NCBI GenBank assembly: GCA_903893335.1
Contig: CAITLX010000561.1
Coordinates: forward strand, 1 to 11,771
Direction: 5' to 3'
Origin: an uncultured delta proteobacterium
GTDB taxonomy: Bacteria > Myxococcota_A > Polyangia > Polyangiales > Polyangiaceae
Length of the DNA stretch: 11,771 nt
A model generated the notes under the pieces. The model was given only the letters and a program-made list of their open reading frames with translations. It ran no database searches and was not told where the DNA came from. Each line of letters begins with the position of its first letter. Position 1 is the stretch's first letter. This document shows positions 1-6,879 of the stretch, in pieces. A program made the translations under genes and the position numbers.

Positions 1-1
1 C

Positions 2-718
2 CCCGTCGACGCGCTCTCGTTCGGCTGGGAGCGCATGAAGGCCGATTTCGGCACGATCTTCGGCGCCTTCTTCGTGCCGCAGCTGCTGCTCGGCGTGCTC
101 GTCGGCGGCGGCATCGGCGTCGCCTGGGCCGTCGGCATCGGCGGCGCGATGGCCGAGCACGCCCGCCCCGGGCACCACGGCTCGAGCGCGCCCCCCGACT
201 TCACGCGCATGTTCGAGGACGCGACCACGATGGCCGTGATGGGCCTCACCGTCGTCGCGCTCTGGCTCGTCATGCCCTTCGTGCAGGCGGGGCTGTCGCT
301 CTTCGCGCTCAAGGTCGCGCGCGGCGATCGCTACACCTTCAGCGACGTGTTCGGCGGCGCGCCCTACTACGCGACGTTCCTCGGCGCGTCGCTCCTCGTC
401 GGGCTCGCGGTCGGCTTCGGCCTGATGTTCTGCCTGGTGCCGGGCATCTTCCTCGCGCTCGGGTGGAGCCTGACGGGCATGGTCGCCGTCGATCGAAACC
501 TCGGCGCGGTCGACGCGATGCGCGAGTCGTGGCGGCTGACCGTCGGGCAGAAGGGCAACCTGTTCGTGCTCTTCTTGCTCTACGGCGCCGCGACCGTCGT
601 CGTGTCGTTCATCCCCTGCATCGGCTCGCTGGCGACGGCGTTCGTGCTGCCGCCGGTGCTCCAGCTCGCGTCGGCGTACGCCTACCTGCGCATCTCGGGG
701 CAGCAGACCGCGGGCTGA
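2..718 (+). CDS. Polytopic membrane protein, glycerophosphodiester phosphodiesterase membrane-domain/YciC-like, 5'-truncated
   Basis: The reading frame is open to the left edge. Eleven codons before the ATG at 35 read PVDALSFGWER, which fits a conserved 'DALxxGWxxFK' entry helix, so the true start is outside the window and 35 is an internal methionine. Counting from that Met, hydrophobic segments lie near residues 12-38, 66-93, 112-150 and 175-215. The stretch VPGIFLALGWSL (135-146), followed by VDRNLGAVDAMRESWRLT (152-169), is the hallmark I associate with GDPD membrane-domain/DUF975/YciC-like integral membrane proteins. These have no established enzymatic activity and are thought to act in membrane or envelope processes. 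It ends in TGA at 718 and converges on the uracil-DNA glycosylase gene. The family call rests on motif memory, and the specific function is unknown. Confidence 0.7.
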   Translation, partial: PVDALSFGWERMKADFGTIFGAFFVPQLLLGVLVGGGIGVAWAVGIGGAMAEHARPGHHGSSAPPDFTRMFEDATTMAVMGLTVVALWLVMPFVQAGLSLFALKVARGDRYTFSDVFGGAPYYATFLGASLLVGLAVGFGLMFCLVPGIFLALGWSLTGMVAVDRNLGAVDAMRESWRLTVGQKGNLFVLFLLYGAATVVVSFIPCIGSLATAFVLPPVLQLASAYAYLRISGQQTAG

Positions 719-726
719 GCGCGAGC

Positions 727-752
727 GCGCGCGGGGCGTTGAGCCCGCGCGC
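727..752. terminator. GC-rich hairpin between convergent genes
   Basis: A perfect 9-bp inverted repeat (GCGCGCGGG at 727-735, CCCGCGCGC at 744-752) with an 8-base loop lies in the 54-base gap between two converging genes. Position and symmetry suit a bidirectional terminator. No T-tract follows on either strand, so it is not a canonical intrinsic terminator, although T-poor terminators are common in very GC-rich genomes. Confidence 0.45.
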
Positions 753-772
753 ACGAGGCGTGCGGAGCGCGA

Positions 773-1663
773 TCAGGCGCGGGTCGGCAGCGTGCGGCCG
801 AGCTGCTTGACGACCTCTTGAAGGTCCTTCCACACGTCGGCCTTCGCCGGCGGGTTGCGCAGCAAGTACGCGGGGTGGAAGGTGGGCATCACGCGGACGC
901 GTTGCCGGTAAAGCTTCCACTGCCCGCGGACGCGCGTGATGCCGCCGATGGGACCGAGCAGCCCCTCGACCGCCGTGGCGCCGAGCGCGACGATGATCTT
1001 GGGCTCGAGCAGCGCGAGCTGCTCGGCGAGCCAGGGGCTGCACGCGGCCATCTCCGCGGGGTCGGGCTTGCGGTTGTCGGGCGGGCGACACTTGACGATG
1101 TTGCAGACGTAGACCTCGTCGCGCGACAGCCCCATCGCCACGATCATGCGGTCGAGCAGCTGACCGGCCTTGCCGACGAAGGGCTCGCCCTGCGCGTCCT
1201 CGTCCGCGCCGGGCCCCTCGCCGACGAAGCAGAGCTCGGCCTGGGGGTTGCCCCGCGCGAACACCGTCTGGGTGCGCGTCTCGTGCAGCTTGCACGCCGT
1301 GCACGCCGCGACCTCGCCCGCGAGCGCGGTGAGCCGCACGAGCTTCGCCTCGCGCCCCGCGGGCACGGTGAACGTCGGCACGAGCGTGGAGACCGAGGGT
1401 TGCGGGGCGGCAGCGGGGCGGCGGGCCATGCGGGGCAGCTCTCCTCGAGGGACCTCTTCGGGGTCGGGCGGCGCGAAGGGGGCAGCGGACGCGATCGGAG
1501 GCTCCGCCGCGCGAGCTGCGCCTGCCTCGAGCCCCTCGCGCGGCGGCGAGAGCGCGCTCGGGGGGAGCCCCGTGGCGCCCGCGCCGCGCAAGAGCTCGAG
1601 GTGCGCCGAGAGCGAGCGCGCGAGAGAGGCGAGCTCGGCCCGCAGCTCGGCGGAGTCGGTCAA
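773..1663 (-). CDS. Uracil-DNA glycosylase, family 4 (4Fe-4S)
   Basis: Removes uracil (from cytosine deamination or dUMP incorporation) from DNA as the first step of base-excision repair in the cytoplasm. The 296-residue product carries the family-4 signatures. Two cysteines (C121, C124 in ACTACK) and two later ones (C192 in NIVKCRPP, C208 in MAACSPWL) match the four iron-sulfur ligands. Motif GEGPGADEDAQGEPF (148-162) is the uracil-binding/active-site loop, and TFHPAYLLR (261-269) contains the H263-P264 pair. The catalytic part starts near residue 105. It is preceded by about 100 residues rich in Ala, Pro and Glu, with a helical start and no domain I recognise. I chose the TTG at 1663 because it overlaps the trxB stop as TTGA, implying translational coupling. 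The frame continues upstream only as a shadow of trxB. A later start is possible given the low-complexity N-terminus. Confidence 0.9.
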   Translation of the reverse strand: MTDSAELRAELASLARSLSAHLELLRGAGATGLPPSALSPPREGLEAGAARAAEPPIASAAPFAPPDPEEVPRGELPRMARRPAAAPQPSVSTLVPTFTVPAGREAKLVRLTALAGEVAACTACKLHETRTQTVFARGNPQAELCFVGEGPGADEDAQGEPFVGKAGQLLDRMIVAMGLSRDEVYVCNIVKCRPPDNRKPDPAEMAACSPWLAEQLALLEPKIIVALGATAVEGLLGPIGGITRVRGQWKLYRQRVRVMPTFHPAYLLRNPPAKADVWKDLQEVVKQLGRTLPTRA

Positions 1664-2625
1664 TGCGCGCCCTCGGCCGCGAGGAAGCGCTCGGCCTCGA
1701 GCGCCGCCATGCAGCCGCTGCCCGCTGCGGTGATGGCCTGACGGAACGTCCAGTCCTGCACGTCGCCCGCGGCGAAGACGCCCGCGAGGCTCGTCTGCGT
1801 CGTGCCCGGGGTCGTCTTGATGTAGCCGTTCGCGTGCAGCTCGATCTGCCCGGCGAAGAGATCGCTCAGCGGCGTGTGGCCGATGGCGACGAAGAGCGCC
1901 GAGATGGGCACCTCGCGGCGCGTCTTCGTCTTGAGGTCCTCGACGACGATGGCCGTGACGTGATCGAGCGCCACGTCCTTCACCTCGACGACCGCGGAGC
2001 TGTAGAGGATCTCGATCTTCGGGTTGGCCTTGACCCTGTCCTGCATCGAGCGCGACGCGCGGAACTCGTCGCGGCGGTGGATGAGCGTGACCTTCGAGCA
2101 GAGCCCGGCGAGGTAGGTCGCCTCTTCCATGGCCGTGTCGCCGCCGCCGACGACCGCGACGGGCTCGCCGCGGAACAGCGCGCCGTCGCACACCGCGCAC
2201 GCGGACACGCCCTTGTTCTTCAGCGTCTCCTCGCTCGGCAGGCCGATGTAGTTGGCGCGCGCGCCCGTCGCGATGATGACCGTCTTGGCCAGCACGCGCT
2301 CGGCGTCGTCGCCGTAGGTGATCTCGAAGGGGCGCTTCGAGAGATCGACCTTCGTGGCGTCGGCCGTCACGAGCTCGGCCCCCTGGTGCACCGCCTGATC
2401 GCGGAAGCGCTGCATGAGCTCCTGCCCCGTCACCTTCTCGGGGAAGCCGGGGTAGTTCTCGACCTCGGTCGTGAACATGAGCTGCCCGCCGGGGATGAGC
2501 CCGCCGGCGCTGAAGCCCTCGATGCAGAGCGGCGCGAGGTTGGCGCGCGCGGCGTAGATGGCGGCGGTGAGCCCAGCGGGACCGGAGCCGACGATGACGA
2601 CGTTGCGGACGGGTGCGTTCGACAT
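1660..2625 (-). CDS. trxB: Thioredoxin reductase (NADPH, FAD)
   Basis: Transfers electrons from NADPH through FAD and a redox-active disulfide to thioredoxin in the cytoplasm. The 321-residue length is normal for the low-Mr bacterial enzyme. FAD-binding GSGPAG is at 13-18. The NADPH domain has GGGDTAMEEA (160-169) and the HRRDEFRAS phosphate-binding segment (183-191). The active site is CAVC (143-146), and the C-terminal FAD motif GDVQDWTFRQAITAAGSG spans 287-304. All key residues are present. The frame extends 11 codons further upstream, but the ATG at 2625 fits the family N-terminus and has AAGAAGG about 10 bases ahead. That Shine-Dalgarno is half buried in a 10-bp inverted repeat ending one base before the start codon. 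The gene overlaps the downstream glycosylase by 4 bases. It could supply cytoplasmic reducing power to the envelope thioredoxin-like proteins nearby only through a transmembrane carrier, which is not visible here. Confidence 0.95.
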   Translation of the reverse strand: MSNAPVRNVVIVGSGPAGLTAAIYAARANLAPLCIEGFSAGGLIPGGQLMFTTEVENYPGFPEKVTGQELMQRFRDQAVHQGAELVTADATKVDLSKRPFEITYGDDAERVLAKTVIIATGARANYIGLPSEETLKNKGVSACAVCDGALFRGEPVAVVGGGDTAMEEATYLAGLCSKVTLIHRRDEFRASRSMQDRVKANPKIEILYSSAVVEVKDVALDHVTAIVVEDLKTKTRREVPISALFVAIGHTPLSDLFAGQIELHANGYIKTTPGTTQTSLAGVFAAGDVQDWTFRQAITAAGSGCMAALEAERFLAAEGAH

Positions 2626-2626
2626 G

Positions 2627-2659
2627 GGTGCGCGCCTTCTTACCAGCAGGGCGCGCACC
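2627..2659 (-). promoter_or_regulatory. Perfect 10-bp inverted repeat abutting the trxB start (hairpin B)
   Basis: Arms GGTGCGCGCC (2627-2636) and GGCGCGCACC (2650-2659) are exact reverse complements separated by 13 bases. On the trxB strand the 3' arm ends one base before the ATG. The Shine-Dalgarno AAGAAGG is split between loop and stem, so folding would hide the ribosome site. As DNA it could equally be a dyad operator. Transcript boundaries are unknown. Confidence 0.5.
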
Positions 2660-2681
2660 GGTCACGACCGGCGGCGCGCCC
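2649..2681 (-). promoter_or_regulatory. Alternative hairpin A upstream of trxB, competing with hairpin B
   Basis: On the minus strand, eight bases GGGCGCGC (2681-2674) pair with GCGCGCCC (2656-2649). Inside is a second 5-bp stem, CCGGT/ACCGG (2671-2667 with 2662-2658), and a CGTG loop. The 3' half reuses bases 2650-2659, which are also the 5' arm of hairpin B, so the two folds exclude each other. Hairpin A would form first during transcription and leave the trxB ribosome site open. Confidence 0.4.
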
Positions 2682-2707
2682 CGCCACCGGGGCCTCGGGA
2701 ACGGAAC

Positions 2708-2735
2708 GCCTGCGGTCCGCTCGGAACCGGCAGGC
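2708..2735. terminator. Imperfect hairpin after the FadL-like gene
   Basis: Outer arms GCCTGC (2708-2713) and GCAGGC (2730-2735) are perfect. The inner bases GGTCC and GGAACC pair with one bulged A around a GCTC loop. It lies 13 bases past the FadL-like stop and ahead of trxB, where an operon boundary would be expected. There is no T-tract, so termination activity is uncertain. Confidence 0.35.
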
Positions 2736-2747
2736 GCCTTCAACCCG

Positions 2748-4352
2748 TCAGAAGCGGTACGCGCCGCCCACCGACACGATCGTCACCGACTGCTGCACCG
2801 AGCCGTCGTTGATGGGCGTCGCGGTGCGGTAGGCCGTGGTGCCGCTTCCGGCGATGCCGAGCAGCTTGCCCTGGCCGCCGTTGTCGAGCCGCTCGGCGAA
2901 GATGTGGCTCGCGGCGAACAGCACGTCGACCGACTCGCCGAAGCGGTAGGTGCCGCCGAGCGAGAGGCCGACGCGCGCCGCGGGCACGAAGTCGATGTTG
3001 GCGTAGGCCGGGTCCTGGCCGCGCGACTCGACGAACGCGCCGCCGCGCACGACGGCGTGCTTGGGGACGATCGCGTAGTCGCCGCCGACGCGCAGGCCCC
3101 ACACGTCGCGGAACTGGTGCGGCACGTCGGCGTTGGGCGGCACCTGCGCGCCGCCGACGAGCCAGGGGAGATAGATCGGCTGCTGGTTGGCGCCGTTCGG
3201 CGGGAAGCGGATGACGAGCGCGTCGGCCGCGCTGTTGTGCGAGAAGGTGACGTCGGCCTCGATGTCCCACGCGTCGTTGGCGATGGGGTCGCGGAACTGC
3301 GGCGCGGCGACGCCGTCGAGCGAGGCCTGGTTCGCGCCCGCGCCCTCGAGGGGCTGGTGGAAGCGCACGCCGAGCTTGGCCTGCATCGGCTGCTTGATGC
3401 GCAGGTAGGCGGCGCCGGGCACCTCGGTGCACGGGTAGGCGTTGCCGGGGTTGCCGCAGTCGTACTGCGACGGATCGCGCACGCCCTGCCCGTTGTAGAT
3501 GGGGCCGACGACGGTCACGTCGCCGCGCGCGCGGATGTCGTCGGACCAGTGCCACCAGGCGCCGATGTCGAGGTTCGACGTCGGCGAGTAGAGGGCGCCC
3601 GCGACCACCGACGGGACGAAGTTGTCCTTCACGTCGAGGTTGGCCTTGAGGTCGTCGGAGGACTGGTCGTACGGGTCGGAGCTGGACGACAGCGCGCGCG
3701 AGACGTTCGACAGCTTGAGGTGCGCGACGCCCCACGTGAAGCCCGCGCCGAGGCGCAGGCCGGGGATGACCTCGTAGCCGACCGACACCGTCGGCAGCAG
3801 GACGAGCCCCTCCTGCGACAGGAGCATGTAGCGCGTGGGCGCAGGCACCGTGGTGGGCTGGCCGTTGGCCTTGGTGCCCGTGACGGTGTCGGGCCACTCG
3901 GCCTTGCCCGCGGCGCTGGGGCCTCCGAGGAAGATGCCGATGCCGAGCTTCGGCGTGACGCGGATCGTCGCGGCGAGCGCCGGGTTGGGGAACGGCGTGC
4001 CGGAGTTGGTGTTGCAGACGTCGCTCGTCGGGTACGAGAACGTCGGGCCGTTCGTCTTGACCTGCTCGGCGACGCCGCCGGGCCCCGAGCGCGAGAAGCA
4101 GGTCTTCTGCCAGATGAGGTTGAGGTCGAGCGAGAGGGCGGTGCGCTGCCCGGCGAGGCCTGCGGGGTTCTGCACGGTCGCGAGCGGGCCGGACGCGCGA
4201 GCGACCCAGGCGCCGCCGCGGCCCACCTGCTCGGTGCCCGTGTCGGGGAACTCGTAGGCGTTGGTGGCGCGCGCCTCGCGCGACAGCGCGATGCTCCCGA
4301 GCGCGAGCGCGAGCGCGCAAGCCATCGACCTGGACAGGACCGTGTTCCGCAT
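2748..4352 (-). CDS. OMPP1/FadL/TodX-family outer membrane transport protein
   Basis: An outer-membrane beta-barrel of the family that imports hydrophobic compounds such as long-chain fatty acids or aromatic hydrocarbons. The 534-residue product has a signal peptide (hydrophobic core about 10-23, probable cleavage after ARA at 27-29). The mature N-terminus NAYEFPDTGTEQVGRGGAW is followed by the conserved NPAGLAG (62-68), as in FadL-type N-terminal plugs. Alternating aromatic/hydrophobic strands continue to a C-terminal GGAYRF, the usual barrel end. Four mature cysteines form two close pairs (C85/C113 and C299/C308), suggesting disulfides in extracellular loops. The ATG at 4352 has GAGGAG 8 bases upstream, itself directly after a hairpin. 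It stands apart from the gene upstream (73-base gap), so it may be transcribed alone. The substrate cannot be told from sequence. Confidence 0.85.
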   Translation of the reverse strand: MRNTVLSRSMACALALALGSIALSREARATNAYEFPDTGTEQVGRGGAWVARASGPLATVQNPAGLAGQRTALSLDLNLIWQKTCFSRSGPGGVAEQVKTNGPTFSYPTSDVCNTNSGTPFPNPALAATIRVTPKLGIGIFLGGPSAAGKAEWPDTVTGTKANGQPTTVPAPTRYMLLSQEGLVLLPTVSVGYEVIPGLRLGAGFTWGVAHLKLSNVSRALSSSSDPYDQSSDDLKANLDVKDNFVPSVVAGALYSPTSNLDIGAWWHWSDDIRARGDVTVVGPIYNGQGVRDPSQYDCGNPGNAYPCTEVPGAAYLRIKQPMQAKLGVRFHQPLEGAGANQASLDGVAAPQFRDPIANDAWDIEADVTFSHNSAADALVIRFPPNGANQQPIYLPWLVGGAQVPPNADVPHQFRDVWGLRVGGDYAIVPKHAVVRGGAFVESRGQDPAYANIDFVPAARVGLSLGGTYRFGESVDVLFAASHIFAERLDNGGQGKLLGIAGSGTTAYRTATPINDGSVQQSVTIVSVGGAYRF

Positions 4353-4365
4353 GTGGGACTCTCCT

Positions 4366-4387
4366 CGCCCCCCACGACGAGGGGGCG
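4366..4387 (-). promoter_or_regulatory. Leader hairpin just before the FadL-like ribosome site
   Basis: Seven-base arms CGCCCCC and GGGGGCG (4387-4381 and 4372-4366 on the minus strand) flank an 8-base loop. The hairpin ends immediately 5' of the Shine-Dalgarno AGGAGAG (4365-4359). It could stabilise the transcript 5' end, modulate translation, or end the upstream transcript. No T-run is present. Confidence 0.35.
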
Positions 4388-4425
4388 CTCTCTTGCCGAC
4401 GGGACCGCAGCGTAGCGTGTAGCGA

Positions 4426-6087
4426 CTACTCGCGGACGGGGCTCGCCTTGAGCGCCGCGCGACCTTCCTTGACGTACACCGTGAACTTCACGCGCCGGCA
4501 GGCGTGCTTCTGCACGAGCGCGTCGCGGTTCTTGCGCAGGGTGACCTGGAACTTCTCGAACGTGAGCCCCTCGGTGGGCTCCGAGCACTGCTGCTTGACG
4601 CGGACGAACTCGTCGAAGACGCCGAGCCACTCGGCCATCTCCTCGGGGAGCGGCTGCGTGCTCGGCTCGACGTCGGCCTCCTCGGCGCGCCCCGGGGGGC
4701 GCGGCGGCACGGGGCGAGGCGGAGGCGGCGCGGACGACGAGATCGACGACGCGATCGGCGTGGGCTCGAGCGCGCGCATCGGCGGCGGCGGCGGCGCGAC
4801 GGGCAGCGGGCGCGGGGCCGACGGCGTGGTGGCCGAGGTCGCCGCCACGTCGGACGAGGCGTCGGCCGCCCCGGGGAACGCGAAGGCGCTCATGGCAGGC
4901 TGCGTCGGGATCGGGCCGAGCACCTGCTCGAGATCGGCGCGTCGCGCCCCGCCCCCCTTGGCCGCCACCTTCTCGATGCCGTCGTTGAGGTCGCTGGCGA
5001 TCTTGCGGTAGACGCCGCGGAACCGCGACGCGGTGAGCTGCTCGATCTCGCCCTTCGCGAGGCGCAGCACCTCGGAGCGGAACGCGTGCAGCGGGCGCGT
5101 GTGCTCGAGCACCGAGAAGAGCAGTCCGATGAGCGCGAGCGCCGCCGCGACGGCGCCGAGCGGCCCCATCGGCACGGCGGCCTTGTCGGCCTCGGTCTTC
5201 TGCGACTCGAACTCGAGCGGCGACGCGGAGAGGTGCGCGAGGCGCGCGACCGCGAAGCCCGCGCCGAGGTCCCACGCCTCGCCCGGCAGGCGCGCGTAGA
5301 TGACCGCGAGGTCTCCGTGCAGCACGCGCACGTCGGTGAGGCCCTTGTCCTTGTAGGCGGGGTCGCGCTCGACGGCGGCGAGATCGTTGGTGATGAAGTC
5401 GAGCTGACCGGTGTCGAACGACTCGGGCGCGCCCGACGCGACGCGCTTGCCCGCCGCGTAGAAGCCGACCGCCGCGCTCGTGCGCCGCGAGAGCTCGCGG
5501 GCGAACGTGTCGTCCACGATGCGCGCGCCGACGATGGCGCCCGCCGGCAGCGCGCCGGCCTCGAGCTCGATGGGGCGCGCGACCACGCGGTAGATGCGCC
5601 CGCCGAGCACCCACGCGTCGTCGCGGACCCAGCCGTGCAGCGCGTCGGCCACGAGCGGGTACCCGCCGAGCTCGAAGCCCTCGAGCCCCGCGGCCTGATC
5701 GAAGCCCGTCTGCGCGACCACGCGCCCGGCGGCGTCGACCGCGAACAGCGCGTCGAAGCGACCGTCGGCGGGCATCGCCTCGCCCTGCTTGCGCAGCGCG
5801 GAGCGCGCCTTGTCGCGCGCCTCGGCGGGGACCTTGTCGGCCGCGGCCGACGACTTCGCGACCTGCGAGCGGATCTCCTCGTCGAGCGAGGGCGCGATGA
5901 GCAGGCTCGAGCGGCGGCGCGCGTCGTCGCGCAGGTAGGACGCGACGACCTGCACGTCGGGCTGCAAGCCCTCGCGCGCGGCGCGCAGCGCCTCGCGGTT
6001 GTGCACCGCCGTCGCGACGAACAGGAGGTAAGCGGACGCGCCGAGCGCGAGCGCGAGCACCAGGTACCAGAAGCGCGAGAGGACCAT
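4426..6087 (-). CDS. Two-TM sensor-like membrane protein with MXAN_5187-type C-terminal domain
   Basis: A 553-residue inner-membrane protein. TM1 is about 6-27, and an extracytoplasmic region about 28-305 resembles a double-Cache/PAS-like sensor fold (e.g. FDALFAVDAAGRVVAQT at 111-127). TM2 is about 306-326, then a HAMP-like amphipathic segment (about 327-375). A proline/serine-rich linker (about 390-470) leads to a compact terminal domain (482-553) with WLGVFDEFVRVKQQC, GLTFEKF and FTVYVKEGRAALKASP, containing C501 and C530. From memory this end matches the myxobacterial 'MXAN_5187 C-terminal' family, whose function is unknown to me. No kinase, cyclase, phosphodiesterase or chemoreceptor domain follows HAMP, so the output must go through the terminal domain or a partner. 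The ATG at 6087 lies 3 bases after the upstream stop, with AAGGGGG inside the upstream gene, so the two genes are almost certainly cotranscribed. Confidence 0.7.
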   Translation of the reverse strand: MVLSRFWYLVLALALGASAYLLFVATAVHNREALRAAREGLQPDVQVVASYLRDDARRRSSLLIAPSLDEEIRSQVAKSSAAADKVPAEARDKARSALRKQGEAMPADGRFDALFAVDAAGRVVAQTGFDQAAGLEGFELGGYPLVADALHGWVRDDAWVLGGRIYRVVARPIELEAGALPAGAIVGARIVDDTFARELSRRTSAAVGFYAAGKRVASGAPESFDTGQLDFITNDLAAVERDPAYKDKGLTDVRVLHGDLAVIYARLPGEAWDLGAGFAVARLAHLSASPLEFESQKTEADKAAVPMGPLGAVAAALALIGLLFSVLEHTRPLHAFRSEVLRLAKGEIEQLTASRFRGVYRKIASDLNDGIEKVAAKGGGARRADLEQVLGPIPTQPAMSAFAFPGAADASSDVAATSATTPSAPRPLPVAPPPPPMRALEPTPIASSISSSAPPPPRPVPPRPPGRAEEADVEPSTQPLPEEMAEWLGVFDEFVRVKQQCSEPTEGLTFEKFQVTLRKNRDALVQKHACRRVKFTVYVKEGRAALKASPVRE

Positions 6088-6090
6088 CGC

Positions 6091-6870
6091 TCAGTTGCCC
6101 CCTTCGTGCTTCTTGCCGGCCTTGCCGGGCGCGGCTTTGTCGGGTGGGGCCGGCGCGGCCTCGGTGAGCGCGAGGGCGTCCTTCACCTCGAGGTTGCCCG
6201 CGCCGACCTCGACGGCGCGCGGCGCGCCGACCGGGTTGCCCGCGAAGTAGCCGCGCAGCGTGTATTTCCCGGCGGCGAGGTTGGCGAAGGTGAAGCTGCC
6301 GTCGCGCGCGGGGTAGGCCACGGCGGCGACGAGCGGCTCGACGACGATCCACGCGCGCAGGCTTGGCGCGAGCTCGTCGCGCACCTCGTAGCGGCCCGGG
6401 CCGGGGGGCGTCCAGTCGCGCGAGGCGAGCGACGCGGTGTCGCCCGGCGAGAACGAGGCCTGCCCCACGCCGTAGAGCCGGTGCGGAAAGGGGTCGCGGT
6501 TCTCGAAGTGCACGCGCGTACCGGCCGCGACCACGAGCGTGACGGGCGTCGTGCGCCCGCCGCCGACCGTGACGAGCAGCGGCAAGGTGGGGGGCGGCTG
6601 CGCCCCCTCGGCGATGGCCGCGATGCACACCTCCTTGGGCGCGTACGCCGTGAGGTTGCGCAGATCGGAGCGCACCGTCGGCGACGGCTCGCGGAAGGTG
6701 AAGCGGTGCGCGGAGAGCTCCTTCGCCTCGTTCCACACGGGGTTGAGGAGCTTCTCGACGCCGACGACGCGCCCCTTGACCTGCGCGGCGAGCGCGAGGC
6801 CCGGCACGAGGGCGCACGCGAGCAGCGGCAGGGCGAGGAGTCGGCGCGGGAGGCGGCGGGCGAGGCGCAT
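6091..6870 (-). CDS. Secreted cupredoxin-like plus carboxypeptidase-regulatory-like protein, copper site degenerate
   Basis: A 259-residue exported protein with a signal peptide (Arg-rich start, hydrophobic 11-27, cleavage near ALA-A). Residues about 100-178 follow the cupredoxin-like fold of methylamine-utilisation/plastocyanin-like proteins: GTRVHFENRDPFPHRLY (117-133), then SPGDTASL (141-148) and PGRYEVRDELAPSLRAWIVV (158-177). In copper-binding relatives the last segment reads like 'V.CDIHSDMNAFV'. Here the Cys, His and Met positions are D165, A168 and L171, so copper binding is unlikely even though H130 remains. Residues about 180-222 (DGSFTFANLAAGKYTLRGYF, 190-209) form a carboxypeptidase-regulatory-like beta-sandwich. 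The tail is rich in Ala, Pro and Lys. The ATG at 6870 gives the best signal peptide but lacks a Shine-Dalgarno, and a TTG seven codons upstream is an alternative. It is paired with the sensor-like gene 3 bases downstream, which suggests a ligand-binding or structural partner. Confidence 0.65.
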   Translation of the reverse strand: MRLARRLPRRLLALPLLACALVPGLALAAQVKGRVVGVEKLLNPVWNEAKELSAHRFTFREPSPTVRSDLRNLTAYAPKEVCIAAIAEGAQPPPTLPLLVTVGGGRTTPVTLVVAAGTRVHFENRDPFPHRLYGVGQASFSPGDTASLASRDWTPPGPGRYEVRDELAPSLRAWIVVEPLVAAVAYPARDGSFTFANLAAGKYTLRGYFAGNPVGAPRAVEVGAGNLEVKDALALTEAAPAPPDKAAPGKAGKKHEGGN

Positions 6871-6879
6871 GGGGAGCGA

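Noticed and set aside
1664..2743. Upstream extension of the glycosylase frame to a 656-residue protein
   Set aside because: The extra 360 residues are the out-of-frame shadow of trxB. The TTG overlapping the trxB stop is a sufficient start.
2613..4415. Long plus-strand open frame (600 codons) opposite the FadL-like gene
   Set aside because: Product is Arg/Ala/Val/Asp-rich without domains or hydrophobic pattern. It mirrors the codon bias of the real minus-strand gene, as expected for antisense shadows in very GC-rich DNA.
3629..6817. 1062-codon minus-strand open frame crossing three genes
   Set aside because: Runs through the coding frames of the FadL-like, sensor-like and cupredoxin-like genes in another phase. 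The translation is Arg/Ala low complexity.
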